From Caprimulgus europaeus (Eukaryota; Chordata; Aves; Caprimulgiformes; Caprimulgidae), in NCBI GenBank assembly GCA_907165065.1, contig OU015534.1, positions 11,601,686 through 11,665,685 on the forward strand: DNA of 64,000 nt, given 5' to 3'. This document shows, piece after piece, positions 47,282 to 58,000 of this stretch. Position numbers and translations under genes: made by a program. The notes under the pieces were generated by a model. It worked only from the letters and a program-made list of their open reading frames with translations, was not told the DNA's origin and did not search any database. The number at the start of each line of letters is the position of its first letter. Position 1 is the stretch's first letter.

Positions 47282-48766
47282 TCAGTCTCGGGGTGGAAGG
47301 AGAACCAGACTGCCCAGTTTGCTGGGCCTTTTGGACCCATGGGGATGGAAACGCTTTAGGTGTCATTCATTGCACTGGGTGGTTAGCTGTCAATTCCTGT
47401 GGCTAACAAGAATGATGCTGTACTCACTTCTTCTGGGCCCCATCCAAATGTTAAGTGAGATCATAATTATTCCTCTAACTGGAGCTAGTCTGAGACCTGT
47501 ATTAATGAAAACCTCTTGGGTTGGGAGAAACCCAGCTTTTAGTAACATACCTTCTGCAAACTGCTGTCATCATCCTCTCCAGCTAAATGTGAGCAGTGTA
47601 GGGAGAGGTTAAGCTGATTATGTGTCTGTGTTAGACTGGTAATTTGTTTTAAATGGTTCCTTTTCTTGTTATCTTTTTTAATTTGGGCACCAATAGAAAG
47701 CAGCTTTCCTGGAGGAAGAGCTTTCTTAGCGTCCTGCTTGAAGCTCATGGGGTCTGTTCAACTATGGGATGTCATGGGCATATGTGTAATGGCTGTAAAA
47801 TGCATGGAGCAGGCTGCTCTTTATGTGACGGCTATGCAGTGGCGAGGAGTGACTCCAGGTGGTTTATTTCAGCGCGATGGTGCTAGCTTCAGATGAGCCG
47901 TGCCCAGAGAGGAGACCGTGCTGTCAAGTCACATTGCTTACCCTGCAAATCGCCGTAGCCCTGCTGCTTGCAAGCTCGTGCTTTTGACAGCCTTCCTACT
48001 ATCAAAGAGATTCCTCTGGACCTGCTTATTCAAATGTGTTTGTATGACTTAAATTACTGCTCCTAAATGACGACATGTGCATTTTTTCAGCATGAGACAT
48101 TTGGTTTTGGCACAGAGAATCTATTCCTTTCGTATCCTAAGCAGGGCTGACAAAGCCAGTACATTGCTGGGGTCCGGTGTGTGCTGGCTCCATTTGCCAC
48201 ATACTCTCCTGAGATGCCCTGGGAAATGTTTGCCAGCTTCCTTACATTTCTTCTCATGGAAGTGTAGGCAGCACTGAGACCAAACTACTCTGGTACTGCA
48301 CTACCCTGAGTCTCACATTGTCTGCAGATGCCTTATCTGCGTCTTTCCTTCATCTCTTTATTGGGAAACTGCGTGCAGGGCTGAAGAGATGCTGTCCTGT
48401 TCACCAGAGGGTTTGGAGCTGTGCCGAGTACTGCATAGTGCACCCCAGCTCCATGCACTGTAGCTAGCTCATGTCCACATCTGACCAGAGCTTGTTCCTG
48501 AATTTCAGTCTTGAGTCTGAAGTCCAGGCCAGATTATTCCCTCTTTCCCCGATGGAGAGTGGGAAAAGGCTTTGCCCTGGACATGGTCTGTGTTGGGATA
48601 TTTGAGCAGCTGATACGGATACTTGCAGCTCTTCCCTCCTCCTCTACAGCCTCTCCTGACAGTCCCCAGATGCCCAAGGAAGTTGTGAGAATCCCCATCC
48701 CCCTCTGTTTGCAAAAGCTGATTTCTGGGGTTGTGGCTTTTAACATGCACAAACGGGTCTAATTTA

Positions 48767-48856
48767 GTCATTTATTTAGTTGACATATTTATTTGGGATG
48801 TTCCTTTGCTTCAGTTAAAGATCTTGTGACCAGTGCCCCAGGCATGCTCAGCAGTA
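48767..48856 (+). repeat. 85-bp dispersed direct repeat, copy 2
   Basis: This is the second copy of the sequence at 47196. It shares the initial 30 bases perfectly and then GTTAAAGAT, CCAG and CCCCAGGCAT in the same order. The flanks differ, apart from TGTTTGCAAA a short way upstream of both copies. Confidence 0.75.
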
Positions 48857-49814
48857 CGTGAATGAACAAGATCCATCAATTACTCCTGATCAGATCAAAC
48901 CGGCCGGGGAAAACTCACATAACTCATCTCCACGCACAGGCTTGGCTGCAGCCGCGTGGCTTTGCGACTCAGCCTTCCCTGTCTCGGGCACACTGTAGCT
49001 CCTCTGCAAACACACTGGGGTTGGCACAGTGTGGGAGAAACAGCTTTCCAAATTCTGGGGTCCTACTGTTCCTTCAGGCAGTCCACCTCCCTTACCGGTG
49101 GTTTTGTGAGCCCTATTCTGGCAGCTTGCTGCAGGAAGGGAGAGGTTAAATACATGTGCTTGCAGCTCTGGCTGCTGGTCCTCAAACCTATAGTGAAACA
49201 GTGTGCAACCCCTTGCATCTTCAGAGTTGTGACAGCTCTCCTCTTTGCAAGCACCTGCTTGGAAACCAGCCTCTGATTTCCTAACCCTAAAAAGTTGGTC
49301 CTGCAGCATTACTAACCAAAACACTAATGCATTGGTGCCTCCTTCCCTCCCTGCTGTCTTATTTGGTATTTTAACCATAAAGGCCAAATGGGAGAGCATT
49401 AGGGCATGAAGGTGAATTGTCAGTCCTTCTGTCTGCCCTGTAAGCTGCTGTCTGAGCAGGATGGTTTTGCAGGGATTTGCAATGGGTTTACTTAGCTAAG
49501 GACAGCCCAGATGCTCCAGTCGTGTTTGTGTGTTAGCCACTGTGGACCATGCTGTGCTTGCACACAGCTCCTGCTCAGAATGTTCAGTCTGAAAGGTGTC
49601 AGCAGCCTGGATGTGGCTGGATGTACAGAAGTCTTCAGCCAAGCCGTGCTCTCATGAGATTTTTTAGCCAAGAGCTACAGTCCTTCTGATGAGCAGCATG
49701 TTACAGCAGACTTGAGGGTCTCTTCCATCTCAGAACGAAATGCACTTAAGAAAACAGAGTTTGTGTTGTCAGGACACTGATTGAATCAAACCTGCTCTCT
49801 CTTCTCTCTTACAG

Positions 49815-49887
49815 GTTACCAGGACAATGCCAGTACTTAGGGCTGCCGGTTGCTGATTACTTCAAACAGTGGATTAATCTGAAAAAG
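49815..49887 (+). CDS. ERI3: ERI3 coding exon, LPGQCQYLGLP segment
   Basis: This 73-bp exon supplies one base completing the split Met codon and then 24 codons, LPGQCQYLGLPVADYFKQWINLKK. The family counterpart in ERI1 is a helix and loop ending in KKWINIRK, between the second and third exonuclease motifs. The acceptor is TTCTCTCTTACAG ending at 49814. The donor is AAG|GTACTT at 49888, phase 0. The next ERI3 segment should begin AYSFAMG and carry the GRPHSGIDD motif with the catalytic His and last Asp. I did not find it in the remaining 14.1 kb, so the open intron runs off the window. Confidence 0.95.
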
Positions 49888-52800
49888 GTACTTTTGTGGA
49901 AACTGCCATGGTCCCTGTCTCCCTCCTCCCCTTGTCCTTCTCCTTTCCTCTTTAAGGAGGTGTCTAATAACTACTGCTGTTTTGCATTGAAATGAGTTAT
50001 TTTCTCAGAAGCTGGGCTGAGCAGAGTCCTCCAGCTCCCTATTGTATCTCCTCTAATAGAGTCTTACTGTACTTGATGGGATGTGTTCTGCAGCTGGGGA
50101 GAATCCCATTGTGGCAGGCACAGTGCGGTGGCTCTGCATAATAGTGGGACACTGAGGCCCCTCTTCAGTGACAGTTGTGTTGGCCCCAGTATTGCTGATT
50201 CTGTTTTGTGTTGCAGCTATACAAGGCTCCTAGGAGCTTGGTTCCCTTCAGATCAAATTCTGGTTGATAAACATGCGAAAATATTCCCAAATAAAAATCA
50301 CTATTTCCCTTTTTGCTGTGGGGAAGGGGAGCTGCCTCAGCAGCGCATCCACCTAAGAAACCAGTGGTCATTTGGGAAAGCAAAACACCTTGGGCTTTGC
50401 TGCCTGGTGCCTTGTGTTGCTTCACACCTTCTCTGAGTGATTAAAGAGCAGCCTGCTGTCCATCTACTGGGTTTCCTGGCATGGCTATTCCATCTGCACA
50501 GAAAAATGTGGTGATGCCATAAGCCACAAATCAAAGTGGGAAGAAAAGAACAAGTGTGATTACAAGCAGTAGCAGGGTGAGTGGGCAGGCTGGGCTCTGT
50601 GCACAAGAGAAACTGGGGTGGCCCTCCGGGTTAAACCTTTGGATGAGTAAGATTCCCTTCCCGCATCCAATTTAACGTTTTACTTGGGTTTCTGTGCCTT
50701 TTCCTGATAATTAGGGGTCTCAGTAAGTGGAATTTGCTTGTAAACAGCTCGTTGTACTTGTGGGCATTTCTTTTGTTCTTTTATTTATTTACTGTTTTAA
50801 ATGGAAGCATGAGTGACAGGCTGAGCAGCCGCAGAAGGACAATTTGCATGATCTGTTCCATCAAATAGGGTAGAACATGAACTTAACAAGGGATGCTGGC
50901 AGCACATTCCAGGCTGAACTTGTCAAAGGGTCTTGTATTTCCCTGCTGTCAGAGCAAATCTTTTGGCTGATTGCTGGTCCTTGGTAAATGAAATCTGAAA
51001 GCACATTGGGGCATTCTGCAGTTCAGTGACCATTAATGATCGCCATTTGAAGTTCACTAAACTTCCGGTGAATGGATAGCAGCTATATAACCAGCAGGTT
51101 GATGGCTGCAGAATAATAACATTTTAAAGAAAAAGAATCCCTACATACCATGGTCTTTGCTAAGAAGTAGGTTGATCCATCCATGCTCCTCCTCTGGGCC
51201 TCGGGATGAATGACTTACAGCTCTTTACCATAGTTCGAGGCTCCTAGATTAAGCATGTTAGGAGCTGGGATTCATGGTAGTGTGGACATCCAGGCAATGG
51301 CTGTTCTTCAAGGTGGACATTTGTGTATTGTACATCAGCAAATACTGTGATACTAAGTTGAGGGCTGGTGGGCATCCAGGAAGTACCAGACACAGAGCTA
51401 AAGGCAGGAGGAGGAGAAGAGCTGTTGCAAGGAAGTGTTCCCTCGCCCAGCTCTCTGAAGGGGTCAGAGGCTATGCAGGTAGGATGGGGTCACATGGGTT
51501 GGGGTTGTCCCCCTCTGCAGGTGTGTTACTCGGAAAGTAAGGCTCCAATCTCCTTCAGATCATGTGTGGAGGGGATGTATGCTCTAATCTCTTAAAAATA
51601 TGAAGCTTTTTGGACTCCTTAATGTCTGATGCGCTATGACACAGGGTGGTTCCAGGGTCCCTGCGCCACTCTGGGAAGTGACTCAGGTTGAAGAGGGGAG
51701 CAGGGATCTTTGCTGGCCTGTGGCTAAAGAGCTACCTCCCCTGGGGCTTGCTCTTACCCCAGGGTGAGCATCTTTCCATGCTACTCACTGCCCTGCTCCT
51801 TGGGGGTGATTATAGGGGAACTGCCTGTATGTTTTCACAAGAGAGAATTTCCAACCTAGATAAGTAATTCTGGCCAAGCAGCAGCACCCAATGGGACATC
51901 AGTCTCTTTTGAGTGAGCTCCCAGTGTGAGACAAATAAGGTTGGACAGGTATCTAGCCCCCCTCCTCTTCCCCACATAGCTCAGGTGTCCCCTTTTCCTC
52001 TCCCTCTGGCAAGTTCCTGACTTAGAAATACCTCCTAGGCTGAGTCTGCCTCTGACCTGATCCATGAAGTGTAGGTGTTGGGGAGGGGGTGGTGTGAAAC
52101 TGCTAATTTCTAGGTCATGGATAATGCAGAGACTTGGGTGTTTTAGATGTTGAGAAAACAGTCCATGTGAGCGTAAATGGCATGTGTGACTGAGAGCAGT
52201 TTCCTGCAGGATGGCCCCACCTGCACCTGCTGTCTGTCCTTTGGGTCTCTGCTTGTGAGCAGTGATACCAAGAGGACCCTACTGAGTCCTTGCAAATACA
52301 AGGTGATGCAAAAGACTGGGATTATGTGTAGAAAGGTGTGTGCATGGGGCAGTTGTGTTTGTGTATTTGTGTGTAGTGTGGTAGCAACAAAACGTGTTCC
52401 AGATTCCCTCTGCCCAGGCACATATGGCTTCAGCTCTTCTTTGTCTTGTATCATCTGAAGAAACAGTCCTTGTCTGTGCTGCTTCTGCCAAAGTGTGGGA
52501 TGCTCCAGAGCTCAGCAGTCCCTCTTTTCGAGGTGCTGAGATGGTCTTTCACAGGGTTCATTCTTCAATAAAGTCCTTCCCTTGTCACTTCTGTGCTGCA
52601 GGAGCAGTTGAGGTGAGCACTCTGTGCCTCCAGCCCTCTTTCACATTATCCAAGACCTGCCTCTCAGGCAAGCTGAAGGTGGGAATGAGCCCCTGCTAAC
52701 TGCCACATTTGTTGTGCTCCAGAAAACCTTTTTTGACTGATCTGGCTGTGCAAGTCTTGGTGAACATCACACCTGACTTCTGTGGTGGTGGCCACAGTGT

Positions 52801-55244
52801 CCTGGGATGTGTGAAAGACTTCTGTGGAGGACAAAAGGAGAAAAGCTGCCTGTGCACTTGACTTGACCGCGTTTGCTGAAGTTTTACCTTGCCCTGTGCC
52901 CCGCCAGGCTGCTAATGCGTCCCTTCCGTCAGGCCTGATCGGTGTTTGCTGACATTTTTAATGTCACTGAGCGATCTTGTATCTCTGGTGAACTGTCAGT
53001 GTAGAGCTGACTCGGGGCAGAGAGTTTATCATGTTCTTCACTTCGATTACCTCAGCCTTGTGGGAGGGCAGCAGAAAGCAGAGGAGGCTTTCTTTTGAAT
53101 GCTGCAACATTTCAGCTATCCCCCTAAACCATCTCGCTAGAGAGCCACCGTCCTGCCTGCCAGTTCTGCTTATGTACCTGTCATGTCGATCCGTACAGGC
53201 CCCGCGGGTTAGGACTGAGGTGCAGAACCTGAGCTACATCGTAGGAGCTGCACACTCAGGATGGAAATAGCAGAGGGTGCTTCATGTCAGGAGAGAGGGG
53301 ACCAGTGGAGAAACATGTGCAGAAAGCAGAAGGCAGTGGGCCAAGATTTATGTGAAAGGAAAGCTGCTGCAGCTAACAGGCTACAACCAAGCTGCTGCCC
53401 CAAGAATATCCTCAGGTAGCCTGGATAAAGTTGTTAGTGCTTATTCTAATACAAGGATCAGCTCTTGTTTGTGCTCCCTTTGCTCTTTCAGGAGCCTTTG
53501 CAGTTTATCATTCCAGGTCCTGCTTGAGTTAGCAGCACGGTCAGTCCCATGGTGGATCCCCACCCTGCACGGATGGAGCCAGTACAGTGTCAGGCTGAGG
53601 ACACGGTGTCTGTAGTCAGGAGCCTGGGAGTGGGAAACCCGATGGGCAACAGGAGTGCCAGCACTGCCAGGGTGGGAGCATACCACAGAAGGGAGAGATT
53701 TAATGGAGGGAGGAGGTGGAAGAAGGAGGCATGAAGCTAGATCTTCTTATAATTAGCTTATGCAAGAAAAACATTGGAAGGATGATTAGGGTGTCAAAAT
53801 GGCCAGACCAGAGGTCTAACCCGGATCGTCTCCGTGCCAGAGGCCAGTAGCCGATCCTTGCAGGTGTAACAGGCAGAGCATGTTTTGAATCAGCTTTCTC
53901 TGGTTCCCAGCTATTTTCTCTTCAAGGACTGAGAGCTGCTGGCTGCCTCCAGGCCACTGTGTTTAGTGCACGCTATTTTTACCACATCTCTCTACCAGAA
54001 ACATGCACATCCTTTTCTGAATCTCCTCATGTTTTCAGTTTCTACAGCATCCTGCAGCAGTGAGTTTTGCTATTTAATTATGCATTAATTATACTCTGTT
54101 TATTCATATGTTGTGTGAAGATGCAGGTCTTTTAAAACCTACTGTCGGATCATTTTTGGGGGCCTAGGTTTTGCATTGTGTGAGAGAGCAAAGAAGTGTT
54201 TCCAGTTCTTCTTCCTCATGGTATTCTTGACTTGAGACCTCTGCCATACTCTTGCTTCCAGCGCAGCGTAACTCGTTGAGGGGCTGGCTCAAAGGCACTT
54301 GAGGGCTCTCTGACTCTTGAATTGGGTTGTGGGAACTGTTTTTAATGCTGTATACACTATCCTGATCTTCCATTTCTTCTTTGGATGTTATGTGGCTAAA
54401 AGAGGAGTGTTTTATGTAACCACTAAAAGTTTGGTTTATTCTTTGTTTTTCAAATGATATTTTTAATTTGTTTTTTAATACAATCTTCATACCCTTTCTC
54501 AGGAAAGCTGTCCTGACAGGTTTGACCATCTTTGATTTCTATTTACAGGGGGCAACATGTCTTTAGATACATTAATAGTAGTTGTTCTAGAAGTGACAGA
54601 AAACTGGTCCTGGTTTGACATCCTCCTGAAGTCCAGGGAAGTTTTAATGAAAGGCGAGGGTTGAATGGCGTGTGTGGAGGAACACAACTTTCCTTCTCTG
54701 GGCATCACAAAACAGAGTTGATGGAGCCTTGGGGAGCACAGTGTGACCGTGCTGGGGGTGACGTGGCTGTGTGCAGAGCTGGCCTTTTCCAGGCCTAGGC
54801 TTTATTGATCTGTAGATACTTGTACTTGGAAGCAAACTGTTAAATACACATGCACAAATGTTTTAAGGTCACCTACTCACATTGTGAAATCTGACAGAGG
54901 AAGCATGTAATAGGATGTTTTTGTTAATATTTGGCAACAAGAAATAAACACATCTTAAACAAACAAAGATTTGCTAACAGCTTTTTGTCTCTCCTCTGAA
55001 TTAACAATTCCTTCTGCCTTTAGGGTGGGAGGAGGAGCTCTGAGTGCTTCGCAGGGACTTGGTGCTGAAGTGTCTTGAGCACTGTGGCTGAAGAACACTG
55101 AAATGTGTGCAACTGAGTAGTGGTTTGTTTTGGCCTATATGCCTGGAAGTTGCTTTAGTAAGGTGTAACTTCTTGAGGACTTGGTGACTTATCAATTGCC
55201 AGTTTATTGAGTTGCTGGCTATAGGGAATATAAAATGTCTAGTA

Positions 55245-55760
55245 AGGTTAGAAATCGTAGTACACTAGGTTGAAAGGGACCTCAAGAATCATCTGGTCCA
55301 ACCTTTCTTGGTAAAAGCACAACAAAAACAGAAGCACAGTCTAGACAAGATGGCCCAGCACTCTGTCCAGCTGAATCTTTACGTGTCCAGTGTTGGGGGA
55401 TCCACCACTTTGCTGGGGAGGTTATTCCAATGGCTGATTGTTCTCATTGTGAAAAATTTTTCTCTTGTGTCCAATTCAAGTCTCCCTAGGAATAACTTGT
55501 ACCCATTACCCCTCATCTTTTCTGTGTGACTCCTTGTAAAAATGGAGTCTCCATCTTCCTTGTAGCCACCCGTTAAGTCCTGGAACACGGTGATGATGTT
55601 TCCCCTAAGCATTCTTTTCTCAAGGCTGAACAAACCAAATTCTCTTAGCCTTTCCTCGTATGGCTGGCTTCCCAGTCCTTTAATCATCTTCGTGGCTCTT
55701 CTTTGGACCCTCTCCAGCCTATCCACATATTTTTTGTACAGTGGAGACCCAAACTGTGAG
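55245..55760 (-). mobile_element. CR1 LINE 3' fragment, antisense
   Basis: The minus strand encodes the carboxy end of the CR1 ORF2 protein over 115 open codons (55726 down to 55379). It reads MDRLERVQRRATKMIKGLG, then EERLREFGLFSLEKRMLRGN and MRGNGYKLFLGRLELDTREK. The 3' end of the element is at about 55245-55310, where the plus strand reads ACTAGGTTGAAAGGGACCTC and ATCTGGTCCAACC, the usual CR1 tail in antisense. The long intact frame suggests it is among the younger insertions here. Confidence 0.94.
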
Positions 55761-56339
55761 AGGAAGACTCCTCAGGCAGAGTGCTTCATGGCCAAAGCAT
55801 CAAACACATGAATAAATGTTGCCTCTTAACTGCAAAGAGCTGCTCATACACCCACGCTGCTCAGTGCTTTGCTGGTTTGCAGCATGAGTGCTTGGAGACA
55901 CTGTCACACCTTCCTTCAGTGGGAGCTGTGCTTTCCTGGGTTCCTCGCCCTCAGCTGTGGAGCTCTTGGCTTTGGAAAGTCTCTCTCAGAAGACAGGAAT
56001 GGGAGAGGTTGTGAAAGGAGACATGAGGAAAAGCAGGACTCCTGGGTTAAGGGGCATGTCTTTTCCATGGAGCTTAGGAAAGAAAAGTGTCTGTGCAATG
56101 GCATTGGTTCATAGTGGTAAGGAAATGGAAGGAATTGCTCATAACAGCAAAATGACCGTGTTGAATAAATACTTTGCTCTGTATTTACAGAAGGGCAGAG
56201 GGTGGCCTATGGCTGAGCAAGAGGTTTGCTGTTACAACACAATTTTCTGTTAAAGTCAAGTGGTGGCTTTTGGTTGGCATTTTGTATAGCTGGTTTACAG
56301 GAGTTTTAAAGAGCTGGCTGAGAAGCCTTAGACTGTTAA

Positions 56340-57475
56340 TAAGTCTTTGAACATGGGGGAAGTTCTAGAGGACTGGAAGAAAGCTAATGTTGTACCAGTA
56401 ATTTAGAAGGGCAAATGGGATGACCGATGAAGTAATTATAGCCCTATCAGCTTGACATTAATTCTGGGCAAAGTAATGAAAAGCCAGATATCATAGTTGA
56501 TTAATAAAGAATGAAAAGAGGGTAATATAATGCCAATCAATGTGGATTTATGGAAACTAGATCTTTTTCAAACTAACTTGATATTTTTTTTATGAGACTA
56601 CATGTTTGGTTGATAAAGGTAACCATGTCAATGTAATATACTTCTGAAAGGCATTTGACTTGGTACCGTATGACATTTTGATTAAGAAACAAGAGTGATA
56701 CAAAATCAACATGGCACACATTACATTGATTAAGAATGAGCAAACTGACAGCTCCTAGCATTTAATTGTAAATGGATAATCATCGTGGAGTGCATGTCTT
56801 CCTAGTGGGGTCCCATAGGGATCTATTTCTCAGACCTCTTGTATTTAACACTTTTATCAATGCCCTAAAAGAAAACAAAAAATAATTTTCAATAAAATGT
56901 GCAGATACTGCATCCAGGAGGCAGCTGCTGTTGGATTTATAAACAGGCAATGGTAAGTAGGAGCAGAGGGGCTGGATCATTTCTTTATTTGGGACTGGTT
57001 TGAGTGGTATGGGATGCTGGGTCCTATCTCTGCATCGGAAAGGATTCTGGAAACTTGAAGACTGAACAAGAACTGCAGGACCCATGGGAACACTCACCAA
57101 GCAGTAAAGACCCTGGGAGCCATTTAAGGTACCAAAGAGAAGGGTGAGGGATACTTGGCTGTAGTCCCCAAGTATCTAAAGTGAGAGCCAACATGTGGCA
57201 AGAGGCTCCTTCAGTCTAGCAGACAAAAGCATGAGCAGTTCCAGTGCCTGGAAGCCAAAGCAAGGAAATCCAGGTGCAGATTTTTACATCGAGGGTAATT
57301 AACTATTGGAACAACTTACCGAGGGCTGTGGTGGATTCTCCAGCTGAGGAGGGAAGGGTCTTTCTTAAAAAGATCAGCTCTGGTTCAAACAGGAATTAAT
57401 TTGGGGCAGCCCTGTGGCCTGTGCAGGTCAGGCCAGCCGATCATGATGATTCCTTCTGCCATGATAATCTCTGAC
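56340..57475 (+). mobile_element. Old CR1-type LINE with reverse-transcriptase remnants
   Basis: The segment aligns by eye to the older CR1/L3-like lineage best known from turtles and crocodilians. Translated pieces, broken by stops and frame changes, show YSPISLTLILGKVMKS (the RT block usually NYRPVSLTS), a CKAFD-like block near 56650, SGVP followed by GS near 56798, FNTFINALKE near 56847 and CADTA near 56902, in place of the catalytic FADD motif. The 3' end reads GAGGGTAATTAACTATTGGA at 57291-57310 and GGTGGATTCTCCAGC near 57330, followed by the tail. Internal parts between about 56940 and 57240 are deleted or unalignable. The element is dead. Confidence 0.88.
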
Positions 57476-57689
57476 TGTCTGTCTCGGGGTAGGTCTGGTT
57501 GCTCCGTTCCCTGGCGGTGAGAGCACCCTCAAAGGCTCCTGGCTTGAGGGAGCATGGGTGGCCTGGGTGCCACCAGGCTGGGGACAGAGCGGATGGTGTC
57601 CCAGGGAGCTCAGCGCTGCTGGCACGGGCAGGGGGGGCCCTCCTGCTCCAGGGGCTGGAACGCGGCAGCCATCCACGACTTCTCCTTTA

Positions 57690-58000
57690 AATCTGTCGTG
57701 CAGCTGTCTGAACTCTGAAATTTCTTTCACTCTCTCCCTCGCCTTGTTAACATGTGTTGCCTTTGGGGTAATCAGGGAAAAAATATTATGTCCTTTTACA
57801 ATTACCGGGTTTTGGAATATTAAAATGTCTCTCTGCATCGGCAGTGTTATTTTGATTGGTATTCTAACCTTTGACTAGCCCATAAAGCGAGCCGCTCTTC
57901 AAGCCAATATTGCAGGACTGAAATTTAATTCCGAAATGATTCCAGATAATAGGGAGACAGATAATATATGCATGAAGGATATTATGTTTGGACTAAATGC
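57690..58000. promoter_or_regulatory. Candidate conserved noncoding element
   Basis: This is an AT-rich block with retained CpGs (ACCGGG, CATCGGC, AAGCGAGCCGC, TTCCGAAATG). It holds a CAATTACCGGG motif near 57799, GATTGGTATT near 57854 and CAATATTGCAGG near 57905. It lies directly downstream of the old CR1 and clearly differs from it in composition. No open frame fits. It could be a neural or developmental enhancer, but that is inference. Confidence 0.35.

Larger units (their letters stand above)
30055..49814 (+). other. ERI3: ERI3 intron (19.8 kb)
   Basis: This is the largest closed intron, from GTGAGT to CTTACAG. It contains candidate regulatory blocks at 31780-32080, 38600-38900, 39790-40150 and 45360-45990, an antisense CR1 scrap at 41385-41625, a MIR-like scrap with an internal 19-bp tandem duplication at 34255-34400, an inverted-repeat element at 42045-42138 and a pair of similar 85-bp sequences at 47196 and 48767. 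Other parts show no exon or repeat that I can defend. Confidence 0.85.
7000..49887 (+). other. ERI3: ERI3 gene body, five internal coding exons
   Basis: This is the span of the ERI3 exons visible here. Five open segments with GT-AG borders join in frame into about 205 codons (617 nt). Intron phases are 1 (before the first visible exon), 0, 0, 0 and 2. The joined product reads as the vertebrate ERI3 exonuclease: RYHYFLVLDFEATCDKPQIH, then EIIEFPILKLNGR, LTGIIQ, RVDEWMAKEGLLDP, TCGDWDLKVM and LPGQCQYLGLPVADYFKQW. ERI3 belongs to the DEDDh 3'-5' exoribonucleases related to ERI1. Visible introns measure about 14.1, 6.2, 2.2 and 19.8 kb. The amino-terminal exon(s) and the exon(s) with the final catalytic His and Asp are not in the window. 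The identification is from memory of the family and is strong because every exon matches with consistent phase. Confidence 0.95.
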
